From positions 37,828,126-37,892,125 of the forward strand of contig CM053327.1 of NCBI GenBank assembly GCA_028583605.1: DNA of 64,000 bases, in the 5' to 3' direction. A model generated the notes under the pieces. It was not told the DNA's origin. It worked only from the letters and a program-made list of their open reading frames with translations, and ran no database searches. Position numbers and translations under genes: made by a program. The stretch is from Dastarcus helophoroides. Lineage: Eukaryota > Arthropoda > Insecta > Coleoptera > Bothrideridae. This document shows positions 23,196 through 34,640 of the stretch, one piece after another (position 1 is the stretch's first letter; every line of letters starts with the position of its first letter).

Positions 23196-23529
23196 TGGTG
23201 CGTTTACACTAGACACTTTATTCCGCATATTTCTCTCTGACATACGTGTCAACCATCCTGAGAGAAGCTATCTCCTCCAGCTGTGTAGATAAGTCTAGGA
23301 TAGCTTTTCTTAGGATAGTTGACACTTATGTCAACTAGCTATCTCCTTCCTCCAGCTGTGTAGAAAAGTCTCGGATAGCTTTTCTTAGGATAGTTGACAC
23401 TTATAACTATCCTGAGAGAAGTTATCTCCTCTAGCTGTGTAGATAAGTCTCGGATAGCTTTTCTCAGGATAGTTGACACTTATGTCAGAGAGAAATCTTT
23501 GGTATAAACTGTCTAATCAAAACGCACCC
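23196..23529. mobile_element. TTA-flanked MITE (GGTGCGTTT ends), left copy
   Basis: Begins TGGTGCGTTTACACTAGACA and ends TAATCAAAACGCACCC, with TTA on both sides (23193-23195 and 23530-23532). Inside are three to four repeats of GATAGCTTTTCTTAGGATAG and AGCTGTGTAGATAAGTC, in both orientations. The same family recurs at 26095, 29428 and 33400-33890. No coding capacity. Confidence 0.8.
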
Positions 23530-26283
23530 TTAGGGATGCCCCGCTTATATTTTTATCTCAAGCCTACCAGGATATTCATCTTCTAGATATTCGATGTCTC
23601 GAACCTACATCAATCATTTTTAAAATCATAACAACAAATTGTTTGGAGAAGGATCTGCTCTTTTTTTCAATGCCACACTAGGTTTAAATTGGTTTTTTCC
23701 AAAAAGTCATACGTTTCTGTTGATCCTTTTCTTTGGATTTCGGGCTTCAATTCGTACTTTCAAAAGGAATTTGTTTCTGTAATTTTAAAACTTAAATTTG
23801 CGGCAATAAAGAAAATAGTCCTCAATTTTCCGAAAAAAATCTTCATCCATCATTAAACTGACACTTAATTTACCTTTTATATTGAATATATCAAAATTAT
23901 CCTGCAAATGGCCATTATCGTGTATGAGCTATCGTAAATCGTATGAGAACTGTAATCATCGTTAAAGACGACAATTATCGTAAAACTGGCAACATTTCCT
24001 CCGCGACTTGTTAACGTTTCGATCAGAGACTCTCCTTAGTCTCTGGTTTCGATAGAAGCGTACCTGCAGCGGACTTCTGACAGAGACGCTATAGTTTGGA
24101 AATCAACCAGAGGTAGCGCTGATATTCGTACTGAGACGGGAGACGCTCTACTCCTCGCTTCCCAGGAGTGCACGACGAGTGGCGTTTCATCATATACTAA
24201 CGATCAGATTTAAATAAAAAACCTTCATAAATAATATTTTACCCTCATCTTAATGTCATCAAAAATTGAGGTTATTCACATCTAAGCAAATAATATTGTA
24301 ATTGTTTAGAAAAAATTCAAATTCAAGTTGGTGAGGAAATTATGAGCCTATTTTTCAACGACAAATAATTGAAAGAGCTAAGTGACTTTTGATAGTTTCC
24401 ATGTTGTTTTCCGATTTTAGTTAAGTGTAAAGAATTAAGTTAGTAAAAGGATATTGCATGTACGCATTAGAAATTCCAGCTTTTTACTAATTTAAAAACT
24501 GAATAAATTATAGGTTAGACTATACACGCGAACACAATTCTTGCTAATGAGAAAACTGCCTCTAGGTAAAATTTGTAAAACACATCGACCCCATTCGATT
24601 TTCTTTAGAAAATTCACCTCAAAACTTGCATTTACGTAATATGCGATAGGAAAATGCAAATGAGTAACTGAATAGAGAACGGTGAATGTGACTGTTCGAG
24701 GTGTGCAATTCTAATGAAACGCTACAATCTGAAAATTGTGTTCCCTCTTTTTTTTACTATTTCATTGAATTTGTCCTAGACGTGTAATGTAGATTTTATT
24801 ACATTTTAATTGACGTTACGTGTTTATCAAGATTCGACAATTTGATTAAATCGAGTTACTTTTAACAGTACATTTGTATACCCTAAAAGTACGTATCCAT
24901 TTTTTTAAAGCATTGAATTTGTGCCAAGATTTGGCAAAAACTATTTTAAAACCAATTAAAAATAAGCCTACTTCACTAACGAAACGTTTAGGGGAATTAA
25001 TGGTTATTATTTTAATTAACACACAGAATTATAACTAATGCCTAGGATTGTTGCCGTAGACGTAATCAAAATGAAATAAACACTTTGCTTAAAGCAAATA
25101 TAATTAAAGTTACATAACCTAAATTAAATGACGAATATGTAACAACTCAAACAATTAACCATAATTGTTTTAATAACGCGTCTCGAATTCGTCAGGGACG
25201 TCATCAAAATTATAGGGGACAATATTGTAATTAGAGCCAAACATAATTCAATTTGGACGCAAAGAATAAATCGAGTTTAGATTTAAAGGTCATTTTTTTA
25301 ACGAATGGATTAAATTTCTGTCTAAGCGCAATTGAGATCGACACACATTTAATTTCGGGGGCGCAGCTGCTTGTGAACCAATCAAGATTATACAAATTCC
25401 CTTTTAAACGAAATAAAATCCAGCCTCCACATTCTAACCTAAATAACGAATCCTGTCCAAATTTCTTATTAACATTTGCGATATCGGGAAAGTCCACTGG
25501 AGCGTTTCTCTCTTCTAATTCTACATTAGATTACGTCACACAATCGTGGAAAACATGTGAAATCCATAAATAGGAAAAGGGAAAAGATTTGCCAAATGCG
25601 GTTTCGCTTTGTAGGTTATCGATCGCAAGAGGTCGCTGAATTCGACACTTGAACACGGCTTTAAAAATAGAAGTACACGTATTGTGCTTTTACCTTTACC
25701 GGTCTACTCTATGATCATTAATAATTCCTGCTAATGTCGCGTCAAGACAGCGCAAAGGTTAATTCCTCCTGAATTTAAAATAAAGGCGACATTAGTTCGT
25801 GTTTGGCTCAGTGGCATTAGCCGTCGTTTCGTCTTTTTTTTCATCAAACGAGCACAACTTGACCTCATCGGTTATGTTCTATGATCTATGGATGCTTAAC
25901 TTTGAGTTTCGACCATAGAATTCGGGTTACGCAAGATATCGACTAGTGTGGCATTGAAAAAAAGAGCAGATCCTTCTCCAAACAATTTGTTGTTATGATT
26001 TTAAAAATGATTGATGTACGTTCGAGACATCGGATATCTAGAAGATGAATATCCTGGTAGGCTTGAGATAAAAATATAAGCGGGGCATCCCTAAGGGTGC
26101 GTTTTGATTAGACAGTTTATACCAAAGATTTCTCTCTGACATAACTGTCAACTATCCTGAGAAAAGCTATCCGAGAGTTATCTACACAGCTGGAGGAGAT
26201 AGCTTCTCTCAGGATAGTTGACACTTGTTGACATAAGTGTTAACTATTCTAAGAAAAGCTATCCGAGACTTATCTACACAGCT
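23342..26283. repeat. Large inverted repeat, ~340-bp arms around ~2.3 kb
   Basis: Left arm 23342-23680 and right arm 25944-26283 are inverted copies. Besides the TTA-type MITE end, they share about 150 bp of other sequence, including GGATGCCCCGCTTATATTTT, GAAGATGAATATCCTGGTAG and the inner edge TAGTGTGGCATTGAAAAAAA. The 23681-25943 interior has no transposase frame. The 106-codon frame at 25253-25573 has no recognisable domain. Either this is a large non-autonomous transposon or two insertions of one composite repeat in opposite directions. Confidence 0.75.
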
Positions 26284-27430
26284 CTCAGGATAAGTGTAGA
26301 GACCTATTAAGTAAACTCCTCGGCCACGTACAGCTGATTTCAGAATGAAAAAAATCAGAATTTAGTTGTTGATCGCTCACGCACGGTTTCCTGAAGTTTC
26401 TGCGTTGCCCAAATTTAAATTCCTGATCCGAAAACCTAACCAAAATTCCATACGCATGTAATCCAAAATTGAATAATCAGAATTCGCGAATTTTTCGAAT
26501 AATAATAATGTTCTATTTCTGCTATTTCCAAAAATTCGATTGTAAAGACACCATTTTGCACAAAACACTTGGGTAAACCTACTCGAACAAATGCACGAAT
26601 TAATTCAAATTTCACTTGACCAAAGCCCAAGTTTCCAAGCCGCCAAATCTCCTACGATCATCATAAAGCCGCCGAATTAGATGTACCCTGAATCTTCCAC
26701 AAACAAAACCAGAATGCGCACCGTCGTCCTATTTAAGCTCGAAATTTGTCATTGAAACCCTCGTCTGGCTTCACGCCCGATTTCCTCTTAATTGACATCG
26801 AAAAATAGCCCGTTAAGGGAGTTTTGAATGGGAAATATTACTTACACTTCCTCGCTTTGGACCTTCAATGATTAAAAGAATGATGAGGGTGGGAATTGGA
26901 AACGCGAGTCTCAATTTTAACCGCGAGCCCCAATCTTAAACGCGGCCCCGTAATTTAAACTCAATGAAAGCCCCCGAATTAGAAGTTTAAATGATTCGGT
27001 TGGTTAAGGCGGAATTTTTAAAGTAAACATCGAAGTTCAGGTTAAGTTGAAGCTAATGCGATCGTACATTTGATTAGAAAAATGAGTAAAGTGGAAGTTA
27101 AGTGAATTGGTGTCTCGAGCTTGGGATGAATTATTAATATCATCTTTCGGGGCGGTTTTGAGACTTCGCTTAATTGTAAAATTTGCCAATGGAACCGAGA
27201 ATTTTAATTCGCTTGCGCGTCAACAGTAATCACATTTGTCAAATCTTGTTTAATCAATTACGTCATTATTTTGTTCTTGTTTAATAATCTCATCAGAAAC
27301 ATAAAATTATTTAGGTGCGTTGCCAGAGCATATGAAAAAATTCATTGATAACGATTACTTGGCCTATTCTTTAGCGATTTGCTTTATACATCTTTAAATT
27401 AATGCCAAAACAGTTGTCGTTTAAAAATTC
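26284..27430. other. Unique-looking non-coding DNA
   Basis: About 1.1 kb of moderately AT-rich DNA. No repeat copy in this window, no spliced exon evidence and only short frames (63-64 codons, minus). Nothing further can be supported. Confidence 0.4.
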
Positions 27431-27803
27431 GTAGCTGGAACATATTGTGTATTATATCTACCAACAACAAAACAACAAAAAAGAAAGTAGCAAATTATTT
27501 GAGTGAATCTACCAATGAGAAAACTGCTACAGTCTTGCTAGCGGGTAATTTTGTATTGAAGATTAAAAGAGCTATCTCTACCGAAGGGACAATCGGTGGA
27601 CGATAGGCGGCGATAGCAGATCGAAATAAACGATTTGTTTTATCCCCTTTATAAATTTTATACAGCGAATCGACTGAACGAAGTGGAAAAACGGGGTTGG
27701 GCTCTGATAATTCGAAACCATGGCTAATAGAAGAATTGCATTCCCTATATTGGGCAAAAAAGTTGACCAAAATATATCTAGAAGGTCGAAGGCGTAGAAA
27801 GCA
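27431..27803 (-). repeat. Dispersed repeat with possible decayed coding sequence, copy 1
   Basis: An inverted relative of 42691-43048. On the minus strand both copies preserve similar peptides: here SAIAAYRPPIVPSVEIALL then IFNTKLPASKTVAVFSLVDS; there SAVAAYRPSIFSLEEIAP then IFNTTLPASKVIAVFSLVDS, with stops in copy 2. Conservation of one frame hints at an old transposon or pseudogene protein, but I do not recognise the family. Confidence 0.5.
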
Positions 27804-27824
27804 CATCAATTAAAAAAAATTCGT

Positions 27825-27940
27825 AACTATTAAACTTTATTAACGATTAAAAACCTGGTCCGGTGTTAGCAAATATTTATCGAAACATTGTGGAATTTTT
27901 GATCTTGCTTTTTAATCGTTAATAAAGTTTAATTGTTATG
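27825..27940. repeat. Short inverted repeat
   Basis: ACTTTATTAACGATTAAAAA near 27833 and its inverse TTTTTAATCGTTAATAAAGT near 27911 bracket about 60 bp. Probably a small hairpin or MITE remnant; no target duplication identified. Confidence 0.6.
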
Positions 27941-28027
27941 AATATTAAAGAATTTCACAAAGTAAGGATTGGAAATGTCTATAACTTAAAAAAATTGAAA
28001 TTTCGAATTTAACGTCGAAATTTCTGC

Positions 28028-28305
28028 CTGGAGGGCTGCTCGAATTTGTAGTCTTGGTTGCATTCTACTTGCATACGACATTGTTGGCGATGGCCCTAGT
28101 TTCTCTATGGACCAATAAGTGGTAGTACTAAGAGTCACACGCTTGACGTCCGTGAATTCTTTAGTACTTACTTGTCGGAACATTTGTTAGCATTCGAGTT
28201 GGATATATCAACTGACGAGATCTAACAAGATCGAAACCGGTCTTTGAATTCCAAACTTCGAATTTAATAAATGTTCAAACCTATTGGTCTGTGCATTAAA
28301 ATACT
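28028..28305 (-). mobile_element. Foldback element, copy 4 (partial)
   Basis: Inverted-orientation fragment of the 17656-18246 family: GGTTGCATTCTACTTGCATA, the middle block (TGGACCAATAAGTGGTAGTA, GTACTTACTTGTCGGAACAT), then one arm ending near AACCTATTGGTCTGTGCATT. The other arm is absent. Confidence 0.75.
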
Positions 28306-28614
28306 AAATAAATAATAAATAATTGTCAATCTACAATAGAAATTTTCACAAATGTAGTTAATGTTTTCGAGTTTTCAAAGTTAATATTCGAAAAAAATTT
28401 CATCTCTCTTTCAAAATTTGGGCTTTTTTATAGATTGCGAAATTAAAATTGCTAAACTATGAATTTTCAAATAATTGTATTGTAATCCGGGGCATACAAA
28501 TTTAGCATCAATTTGTTAAATATACACTGCTGCCATCGGGTGGCTAGTTACAAAATTGTGTGGTTGTTTGTTCCATCAATCCCATGCAACAGATGGCGCG
28601 AATTCGGTCGCCTT

Positions 28615-28752
28615 GCGATACATCGATTTTTCAATCGTTTATAAACTAAACAATGTATCGATGTTTTTTACGCTTTACCATCGATGATGAAACATCGATG
28701 TTTACAAACGATACATCGATGTTTTCGAAACATCGATCGTTTGCATCCCTAA
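28615..28752. mobile_element. Probable hAT-like MITE fragment (ATCGATGTTT-rich)
   Basis: Palindrome-rich stretch of CATCGATG repeats ending in GCATCCCTA, the same end as the intact element at 36131-36522. The opposite TAGGGATGC end is not visible, so boundaries are approximate. Confidence 0.4.
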
Positions 28753-28946
28753 CTACGTTCTTTGCCTACCGCTTGGAAAGCTCGATTGGCGCGTCCTGAC
28801 AAAACCGCGCGAAAACACTTTAAGTGTAAAGGGGCCCCCAACCCCAAATAAAAACACAGACAGAGCCAAAATGATCTATTAAGCCTACTATTAAACAATC
28901 GCACCTCTCACTATTAACTTAACAAATCCATACATCACGAAACGGA

Positions 28947-29171
28947 TCAACAGGGACCACAACAACTTCCACACGGTTTCGGACACGGTGGTCCTGGTGG
29001 GCAACAGCAAGGCGTGAACACAGGTGAATTTATGGCGTTCACAGCTCTGACGAATATACCGGACGGACAGGAGCACTGGACACCCAAAGTGGCACAGGGA
29101 CAGGGACATGGAGGTGCGCAAGCGCAGAGGCTAACACCGCCGCATTGCGGGGCCATCGGTGGGAACGACAT
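28947..29171 (-). CDS. Small Cys/Pro-rich protein 2 (MSFPPMAP family)
   Basis: A 74-residue single-exon frame on the minus strand, starting MSFPPMAPQCGGVSLCACAP and ending PCPKPCGSCCGPC, with 16 cysteines. The start is chosen because the first ~20 nt match Cys-rich gene 1 at 15961. An in-frame ATG 39 bp upstream (29208-29210) would add 13 residues without counterpart in gene 1. The C-terminal PCGSCCGPC is very like the Cys-Gly-Pro repeats of Drosophila Mst(3)CGP sperm-tail proteins, which is a compositional resemblance only. No signal peptide is evident. No canonical AATAAA was found soon after the stop. It lies on the opposite strand to unc-13 and about 13 kb from its relative, between a foldback fragment and a hAT insertion. 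Confidence 0.65.
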   Translation of the reverse strand: MSFPPMAPQCGGVSLCACAPPCPCPCATLGVQCSCPSGIFVRAVNAINSPVFTPCCCPPGPPCPKPCGSCCGPC

Positions 29172-29427
29172 CTTGGTGGTAGGCTTTCTTCGGTTTGGTC
29201 TGGTGGACACTTGGAATTTGGGGAAGCGCAGGAAAAACGACTGACGTCAGCTGGGAGTTTCGAAAAATTTGTTTGTATCGGTCGCTATGGACAACGGGCA
29301 CGAGCTACTGCGGATTTTAAAAAGTCGTTCTGTGGATATTGGAAAGAGCAGGTCTTACTACAGAACTCTGAATGATATTGCAAATTGCACAGAGGAAAAC
29401 CACGAGAGTTTTTAAATTTGATGTGCT

Positions 29428-32400
29428 TATGGTGCTTTTAAATTAGACACTTTATTCCGTACATTTCTCTCTGACACAAAACATACTTTCTCTCTGACCA
29501 GTGGCGGCTGGCGTATAGGCACTGTGGAACTGCAGCACCCCCAAATTCGCTTACGAGTTTTTTCTCAAAATTTTCTGAACACTTTTCATTACACAATTGT
29601 TTGTAGAAATTTTAAATTTTCTCTCATTCCTTTTTATAGAAATTTTAGGTTTCTTTCACGAAGCTACGACATTTAAAAACCTATTTTATTTTAAATTTTG
29701 ATCAAAATCACATTTTCAAAAACAAATTTTTGTAAAAGTTTTGAAGAAGAAATCAATATTTCGAGCAGGAATCAAAATGTTAAGAAAAAAACTCAAATTT
29801 CTTTGAAAGTGTCAACATTTTGAGAAAATAATTACAATTTTAAGAAAAAATTTAAATCCAACTCATCTCGCATTTTACTAATTCTCTAAAAAATAAGTTA
29901 ATACGGTATCTTCGAATTTTTACCCCAAATTTCATGCTGTATAAAAATATTGAGTTTTTTCAAATATTTCGAATTTTTTAGGAAATTTTGATTTTTTTCT
30001 GCAAAGTTTTCATTTTTTCTAAATATTGTGTAAAAAGAAATTTTCAAGAAAATTCCATTTCTCCTGAAAGTTTTGTTCTTAAAATTTCTTCTAGAAATTC
30101 CAACTTTTCCAGATTTCTCTTTGCTCTTAAAATGCTAAGTTTTTTCACGACGCTTAGACAATCTAAAGTTCATTTTATTTTGTAGTTTTGACAAAAAATG
30201 TTTGAAAAAAACCCTGAAAGCTCTAAAAACATTTTAACATTTTGGGAAAAACAAAAAAATTTCGACTTTTTTTTCTTTTAAGTCGAAGATTTAATTGGAA
30301 ATGTTTAAATGTATAAATAAAATGTTTAAAAAAGTTCAAACCTTTAAAAAAAAGTCAAGTTTTCAAAAAGAGTAAACATTTTCAAAAAAACGTCGAAGTT
30401 TTGAAATGGAGTCGAAATTTCAACATTTTGTACAGATATTTCAATTTTTTTTTCAAAGTTCGATTTTTTCTCTAAGAAATTTTGCTTTTTCCCTCTATGC
30501 AATTTATGTTTTTCTCTAAACATTTTATACAAAGATTTTTTTTTAAATTTAGACTTTTCGTGGAGATTTTGTCTTTAAAATATTTTTTCTTGTAGAAATT
30601 TTGATTTCTCTTTAATTTATTTTGGAAATTTAAAAGTTTTCTAACGAAATCTTAATATTTTTAAAGTTAATTTTATTTTGTAATTTAAATGCAAGTTTTT
30701 TTTGAAAATTTGTTCCAAAACTTTGCTCAATTTTAAAAATAGAAATTTTAGTTCTTAATTTTTTTAAATTCGAGTGTTATTTCGAAATTTTTTTCAAAAA
30801 AGAAAAACATTACCACTTTTAAAAAATAAAGCTAAAATTATCGAACTTTTAAAAAAAAAATTCAATTTTTAAAGTGGTCAACATTTTCAATAATTTTGGT
30901 AAAATATCGACATTTAAAATAAATTGCAGAGTTTTTAATTAAATTTTCAAAGAAGCTGAATTTTTTGAATATTGGAGAAAACTCAGAATTATCGAAAAAT
31001 TCGTAATTATCAAAAAAGTTGAAATTTTGAAACGGTAAAATTTTGAAAAAAGCCGAAATTTTCAATAGTTCAAGTTTAAATAGAATCTTTTCTTTTAGGC
31101 CGAAGAATTAATTGGAAATGTTTAAAAAAATGTATAAATAAAATGTTTAAAAAAGATCAAACTTTATAAAAAAAGTCCAGTTTTCAAAAAGAGTAGAAAG
31201 TTTGAAAAAAAATTTTGAAATGGAGTCGAAATTTTACGAAATATTAGACAAAAATTTCAATAAAAGGTTTTAAGAAATGTCTGACTTAAAAAAATCACAA
31301 TTTTCAAATAAAGGATCGACAGTTTATAAAAAATGTCAAAATTTTGAAAAAAGTGGAAAAAATAGTCAACATTTTTGAGTTTGTCAAAAATTTTAAATTC
31401 AAAAAATGATTATTTTGAAAAATTCAAACATTTAAAAAAGGTTGGAATTGCAACAAAGTGAGAATTAAAATAAAAGGTTGAGCATTTCCAAAAAGTGCAG
31501 ACTAAAGAAAAGGTTAAAATTTTTAATAAAGAAAGTCGAAATTTGTTGACAAGGCAAAAATTTCTTTCAAAAAATCTTTCAAATTTCCAAAAGAAGTCAA
31601 AATATTACAAAAGAAGAAATTTTCAAAAGAAAAGGGTCGAAATTTATAGTCGTTAATAAAAAAATATCAAAATTTGCAAAAGATTTGGGAATTTTTTGTT
31701 GAATTTACGAAATAATTCGAAATTTTAAAAAAGTTCAAATTTTGAATAGTTGTAAAATTACAATTTTCAAATAAAAGTTTTCAAAAAATGTCGGAATTTT
31801 GAAAATAGTTGAAATTCAAAAAATGGTAAAATAAAGTTTTCCAAAAACTTTAAATTTTGGAAAATGACTAAAATTTTAAAAAATTCAATCATTTGAAAAA
31901 GGCCGGAATTTTCAACAAAGTGGGAATTAAAATAGAGTCAAAAATTTCAAAAAAAGTGCAGATTTAAGAAAAGGTTAAAATTTTTAATAAAGAAAGTCGA
32001 AATTTGTTGACAAGGAATAAATTTTCAAAATCTTTCAAATTTCCAAAAGAAGTCAAAATTTTGGAAAAGAAGAAATTTTCAAAAGAAAAGGGTCGAAATT
32101 TATAGTCGTTCATAAAAAAATATCAAAATTTGCAAAAGATTTGGGAATTTTTATTGAATTTACGAAATAATTCGAAATTTTAAAAAGTTTAAATTTTGAA
32201 TAGTTGTGAAATTACAATTTTTAAATAAAAGTTTCCAAAAAATGTCGGAATTTTGAAAATAGTTAAAATTCAAAAAATAGTAAAAATTTTTAAGTTTTCC
32301 AAAAACTTTAAATTTTAGAAAATGACTAAAATTTTAAAAAATTCAATCATTTGAAAAAGGCCGGAATTTTCAACAAAGTGGGAATTAAAATAGAGTCAAG

Positions 32401-33440
32401 AAAAAAGTGCAGATTTAAGAAAAGGTTAAAATTTTCAATAAAGAAAGTCGAAATTTGTTGACAAGGTATAAATTTTCAAAATCTTTCAAATGTCCAAAAG
32501 AACTCGAAATTTTGGAAAAGAAGACATTTTTTTTTAAAAAAAAGGTCGAAATTTATAGTCGAACTTAAGAAAACATCAAAATTGTCAAAAGATTTGAGAA
32601 TTTTTATCGAATTTACGAAATAATTCGAAACTTTAAAAAAGTTTAAATTTTGAGTAGTAAAAATTATCAGATTGATCGAGATTTTCAAAAGTTGAAATAC
32701 TAAGAAGTTAAAATTTTGGAAAAAAATTAAATTTTTGAGGGTTAACATTTTGAATCAAAGTGGAATATTTTTTTAAAAAGTTGAAATTGTAGGTCAAAAA
32801 AAATAAAATTTTGACAAAATGTCAAACATTTCATAAAATTTCAAAATTTAAAAAAAAATCGAAATTTTGAAAGAATTTCGAAAAGTAGCCCTAATTTTTA
32901 ACAAAAAAATCAAAAAATAATCGAAACTTTGCAAAAAAGGTCGAAATTTTGAAAAATAGTTGACATTTAAATAAAAACCAGTCGAAATTACTAAGAATCC
33001 AAATTTTCAATAAAAAAATTATAATTTTCCAAAAAAAATTATAAACAAAGATGAAATTCAGCAAAAACATGAAAATTGAAAAAGTGAAAAGTCCAGATCT
33101 GAAAAAATTTACATTTTCAGAAAAAGTAAGAAGTTTCAAATGGTAAAAATTAAATTTTGCAATAAAGTCGAAATTTTGAAAGAAATCCAACCTTTCAAAA
33201 AACGCGACATTATCAAAAGTTTCCATTGTCAGGAAATCTAAAGTTTTCAAAAAGTAACGTTTTAAAAATGTCGAAATTTTCAGTCGAAATCTTAAAAATT
33301 TTAAACCGTTAAACATTGCCGCAGCACCCCCATTACTTTTGGTTACGAGCCGCCACTGTCTCTGACCTAAGTGTCAACTATTTTAAGAGAAGCTGTCTCC
33401 CCCCAGCTGTGTAAGTAAATCTAAGATAGCTTCTCTTAGG
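29428..33440. mobile_element. TTA-type MITE split by hAT element B
   Basis: The GGTGC..AAATTAGACACTTTATTCCG end starts at about 29428, and the typical CTCTCTGACATAAGTGTCAACTA body resumes at 33359 after a 3.9-kb insertion. Both halves belong to the family at 23196. The far end is blurred by overlapping copies of the same family near 33440. Confidence 0.65.
29499..33358. mobile_element. Large non-autonomous hAT-type element B with minisatellite interior
   Basis: Inverted ends CAGTGGCGGCT at 29499 and AGCCGCCACTG at 33358, each followed inward by GCAGCACCCCCA in inverted order. A perfect 8-bp duplication TCTCTGAC flanks it (29491-29498 and 33359-33366), the hallmark of hAT insertion. The 3.86-kb interior is AT-rich AAATTTTGAAAAA sequence with a period near 450 bp (GGGTCGAAATTTATAGTCG at about 31637, 32090 and 32545). 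There is no transposase. The end sequence differs from elements A and C, though the interior is of the same kind. Confidence 0.9.
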
Positions 33441-33591
33441 ATGCGTTTAGATTAGACCCTTTATTGCGTACATTTCTGTCTGACATAAGTGTCAGTTATC
33501 CTGAGAGAAGCTATCCGAGACCTATCTACACAGCTGGGAGGAGATAACTTCTCTCCGTAGATTTCTCTCTGACATAAGTGTCAACTATTCT

Positions 33592-33825
33592 ATGGGTGCG
33601 TTTAGATTAGACATTTTATTCCGTACATTTCTCTCTGACATAAAATATATTTTCTTTCTGACATAAATGTCAACTATCCTGAGAGAAGCTATCCGAGACC
33701 TATCTACACAGCTGGGAGGAGATAACTTCTCTCAGGATAGTTGACATTTATGTCAGAAAGAAAATATATTTTATGTCAGAGAGAAATGTACGGAATAAAA
33801 TGTCCAATCTAAACGCACCCATAGA
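33592..33825. mobile_element. Near-perfect palindromic MITE (GGGTGCGTTTAGATTAGAC ends)
   Basis: A 234-bp stretch that reads almost the same on both strands: TGGGTGCGTTTAGATTAGAC ... GTCCAATCTAAACGCACCCA around a centre near 33708 (CTACACAGCTGGGAGG). The flanking CAACTATTCTA and TAGAATAGTTG are also inverted, so it sits at the centre of an older copy of the same family spanning roughly 33555-33886. Confidence 0.8.
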
Positions 33826-33889
33826 ATAGTTGACAATTATGTCAGAGAGAAATGTACGGAATAAAGTGTCTAATCTAAACGTACCCTTA

Positions 33890-34139
33890 GGCCGGCTCTT
33901 CACTCTCGCCGAGGCGGCTCCTCACCGAACGTTTCGGCGAGACATTTGACATGACAAATGTAACTGCGAGGACTATATTCTCTCGCTCGCACTCTCGGTA
34001 GTTGTGCTCGTTTCCTTTGACTCGGCCCCAAAAATCGACTCGACACGGAGCACTTCCGAGGCGAACGGAGACATGGCGAGTCAAAACGAGACATGGCGAG
34101 TCAAAACGAACATACCTCGGCGAGAGTAAAGGGCTAGCA
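33890..34139. mobile_element. MITE with GCCGGCTCTTCACTCTCGCC ends, second copy
   Basis: 250-bp relative of 16407-16683, opposite in internal orientation, flanked by TTA at 33887-33889 and 34140-34142. Left end GGCCGGCTCTTCACTCTCGC is well kept; the right end has decayed to GGCGAGAGTAAAGGGCTAGC. The 118-codon frame crossing it is not a gene. Confidence 0.85.
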
Positions 34140-34142
34140 TTA

Positions 34143-34500
34143 GAGAGCCTCAAGGAAGAGAGTGGCGAAGTCATATTTTTGAAAATTAAGACTTTCTTCA
34201 AAGTCACGACTATTGTAAATTTTGAATTCTCTGGAAAATTCAACTTTTTTGGAAAATTGGAATTTTTTTAATTATTTTAACCATTTATAAAATTTTAACT
34301 TTCTTGAGATTTTGATTTACAAAATTTATCCTTTTTTTATATTTTGACTTTTTATAAATCTTTCAATCTATTATTAATTTATTTAAAAATTTAGGCTTTT
34401 ATTTCAAAATTGCGAGTACTTTTAAAGCAAAAAATACCGAACTTTTTAAAACATGTATTAAAAATTTCGAGAAAGAGACAAAATTTTCAATTTTGGTGAA
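34143..34500. other. AT-rich satellite-like stretch
   Basis: AAATTTTGA/TTTTGAATT-type sequence related in style to the AAATTTCGA blocks. No unit period could be made out and no gene is seen. Confidence 0.4.
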
Positions 34501-34640
34501 GGACTCGCCCTTTGTTATCTTTAAAAATTGAAATACAAATCTTGTCTCCTGAAAACAAGTCAGATTAAAGAAACACAACAAAAGTTGCTCGAACGCGTTT
34601 CGATAGCCAAGCTATCATCTTCAGAGAGATACTGACATCG
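34500..34640. repeat. Hairpin repeat (GACAGCCAAGCTATC type), partial copy
   Basis: Shares AAATTGAAATACAAATCTTG, CACAACAAAAGTTGCTC and CGTTTCGATAGCCAAGCTAT with copies at 35013-35330 and 41617-42300. Only one arm is present. Confidence 0.65.

Noticed and set aside
25253..25573. 106-codon frame in the large inverted repeat
   Set aside because: No recognisable domain, AT-driven composition and an equally long frame on the other strand.
25795..25830. A-box-like TGGCTCAGTGGCATTAGCC as a further SINE
   Set aside because: No B-box follows at the right distance, and no related copy was seen.
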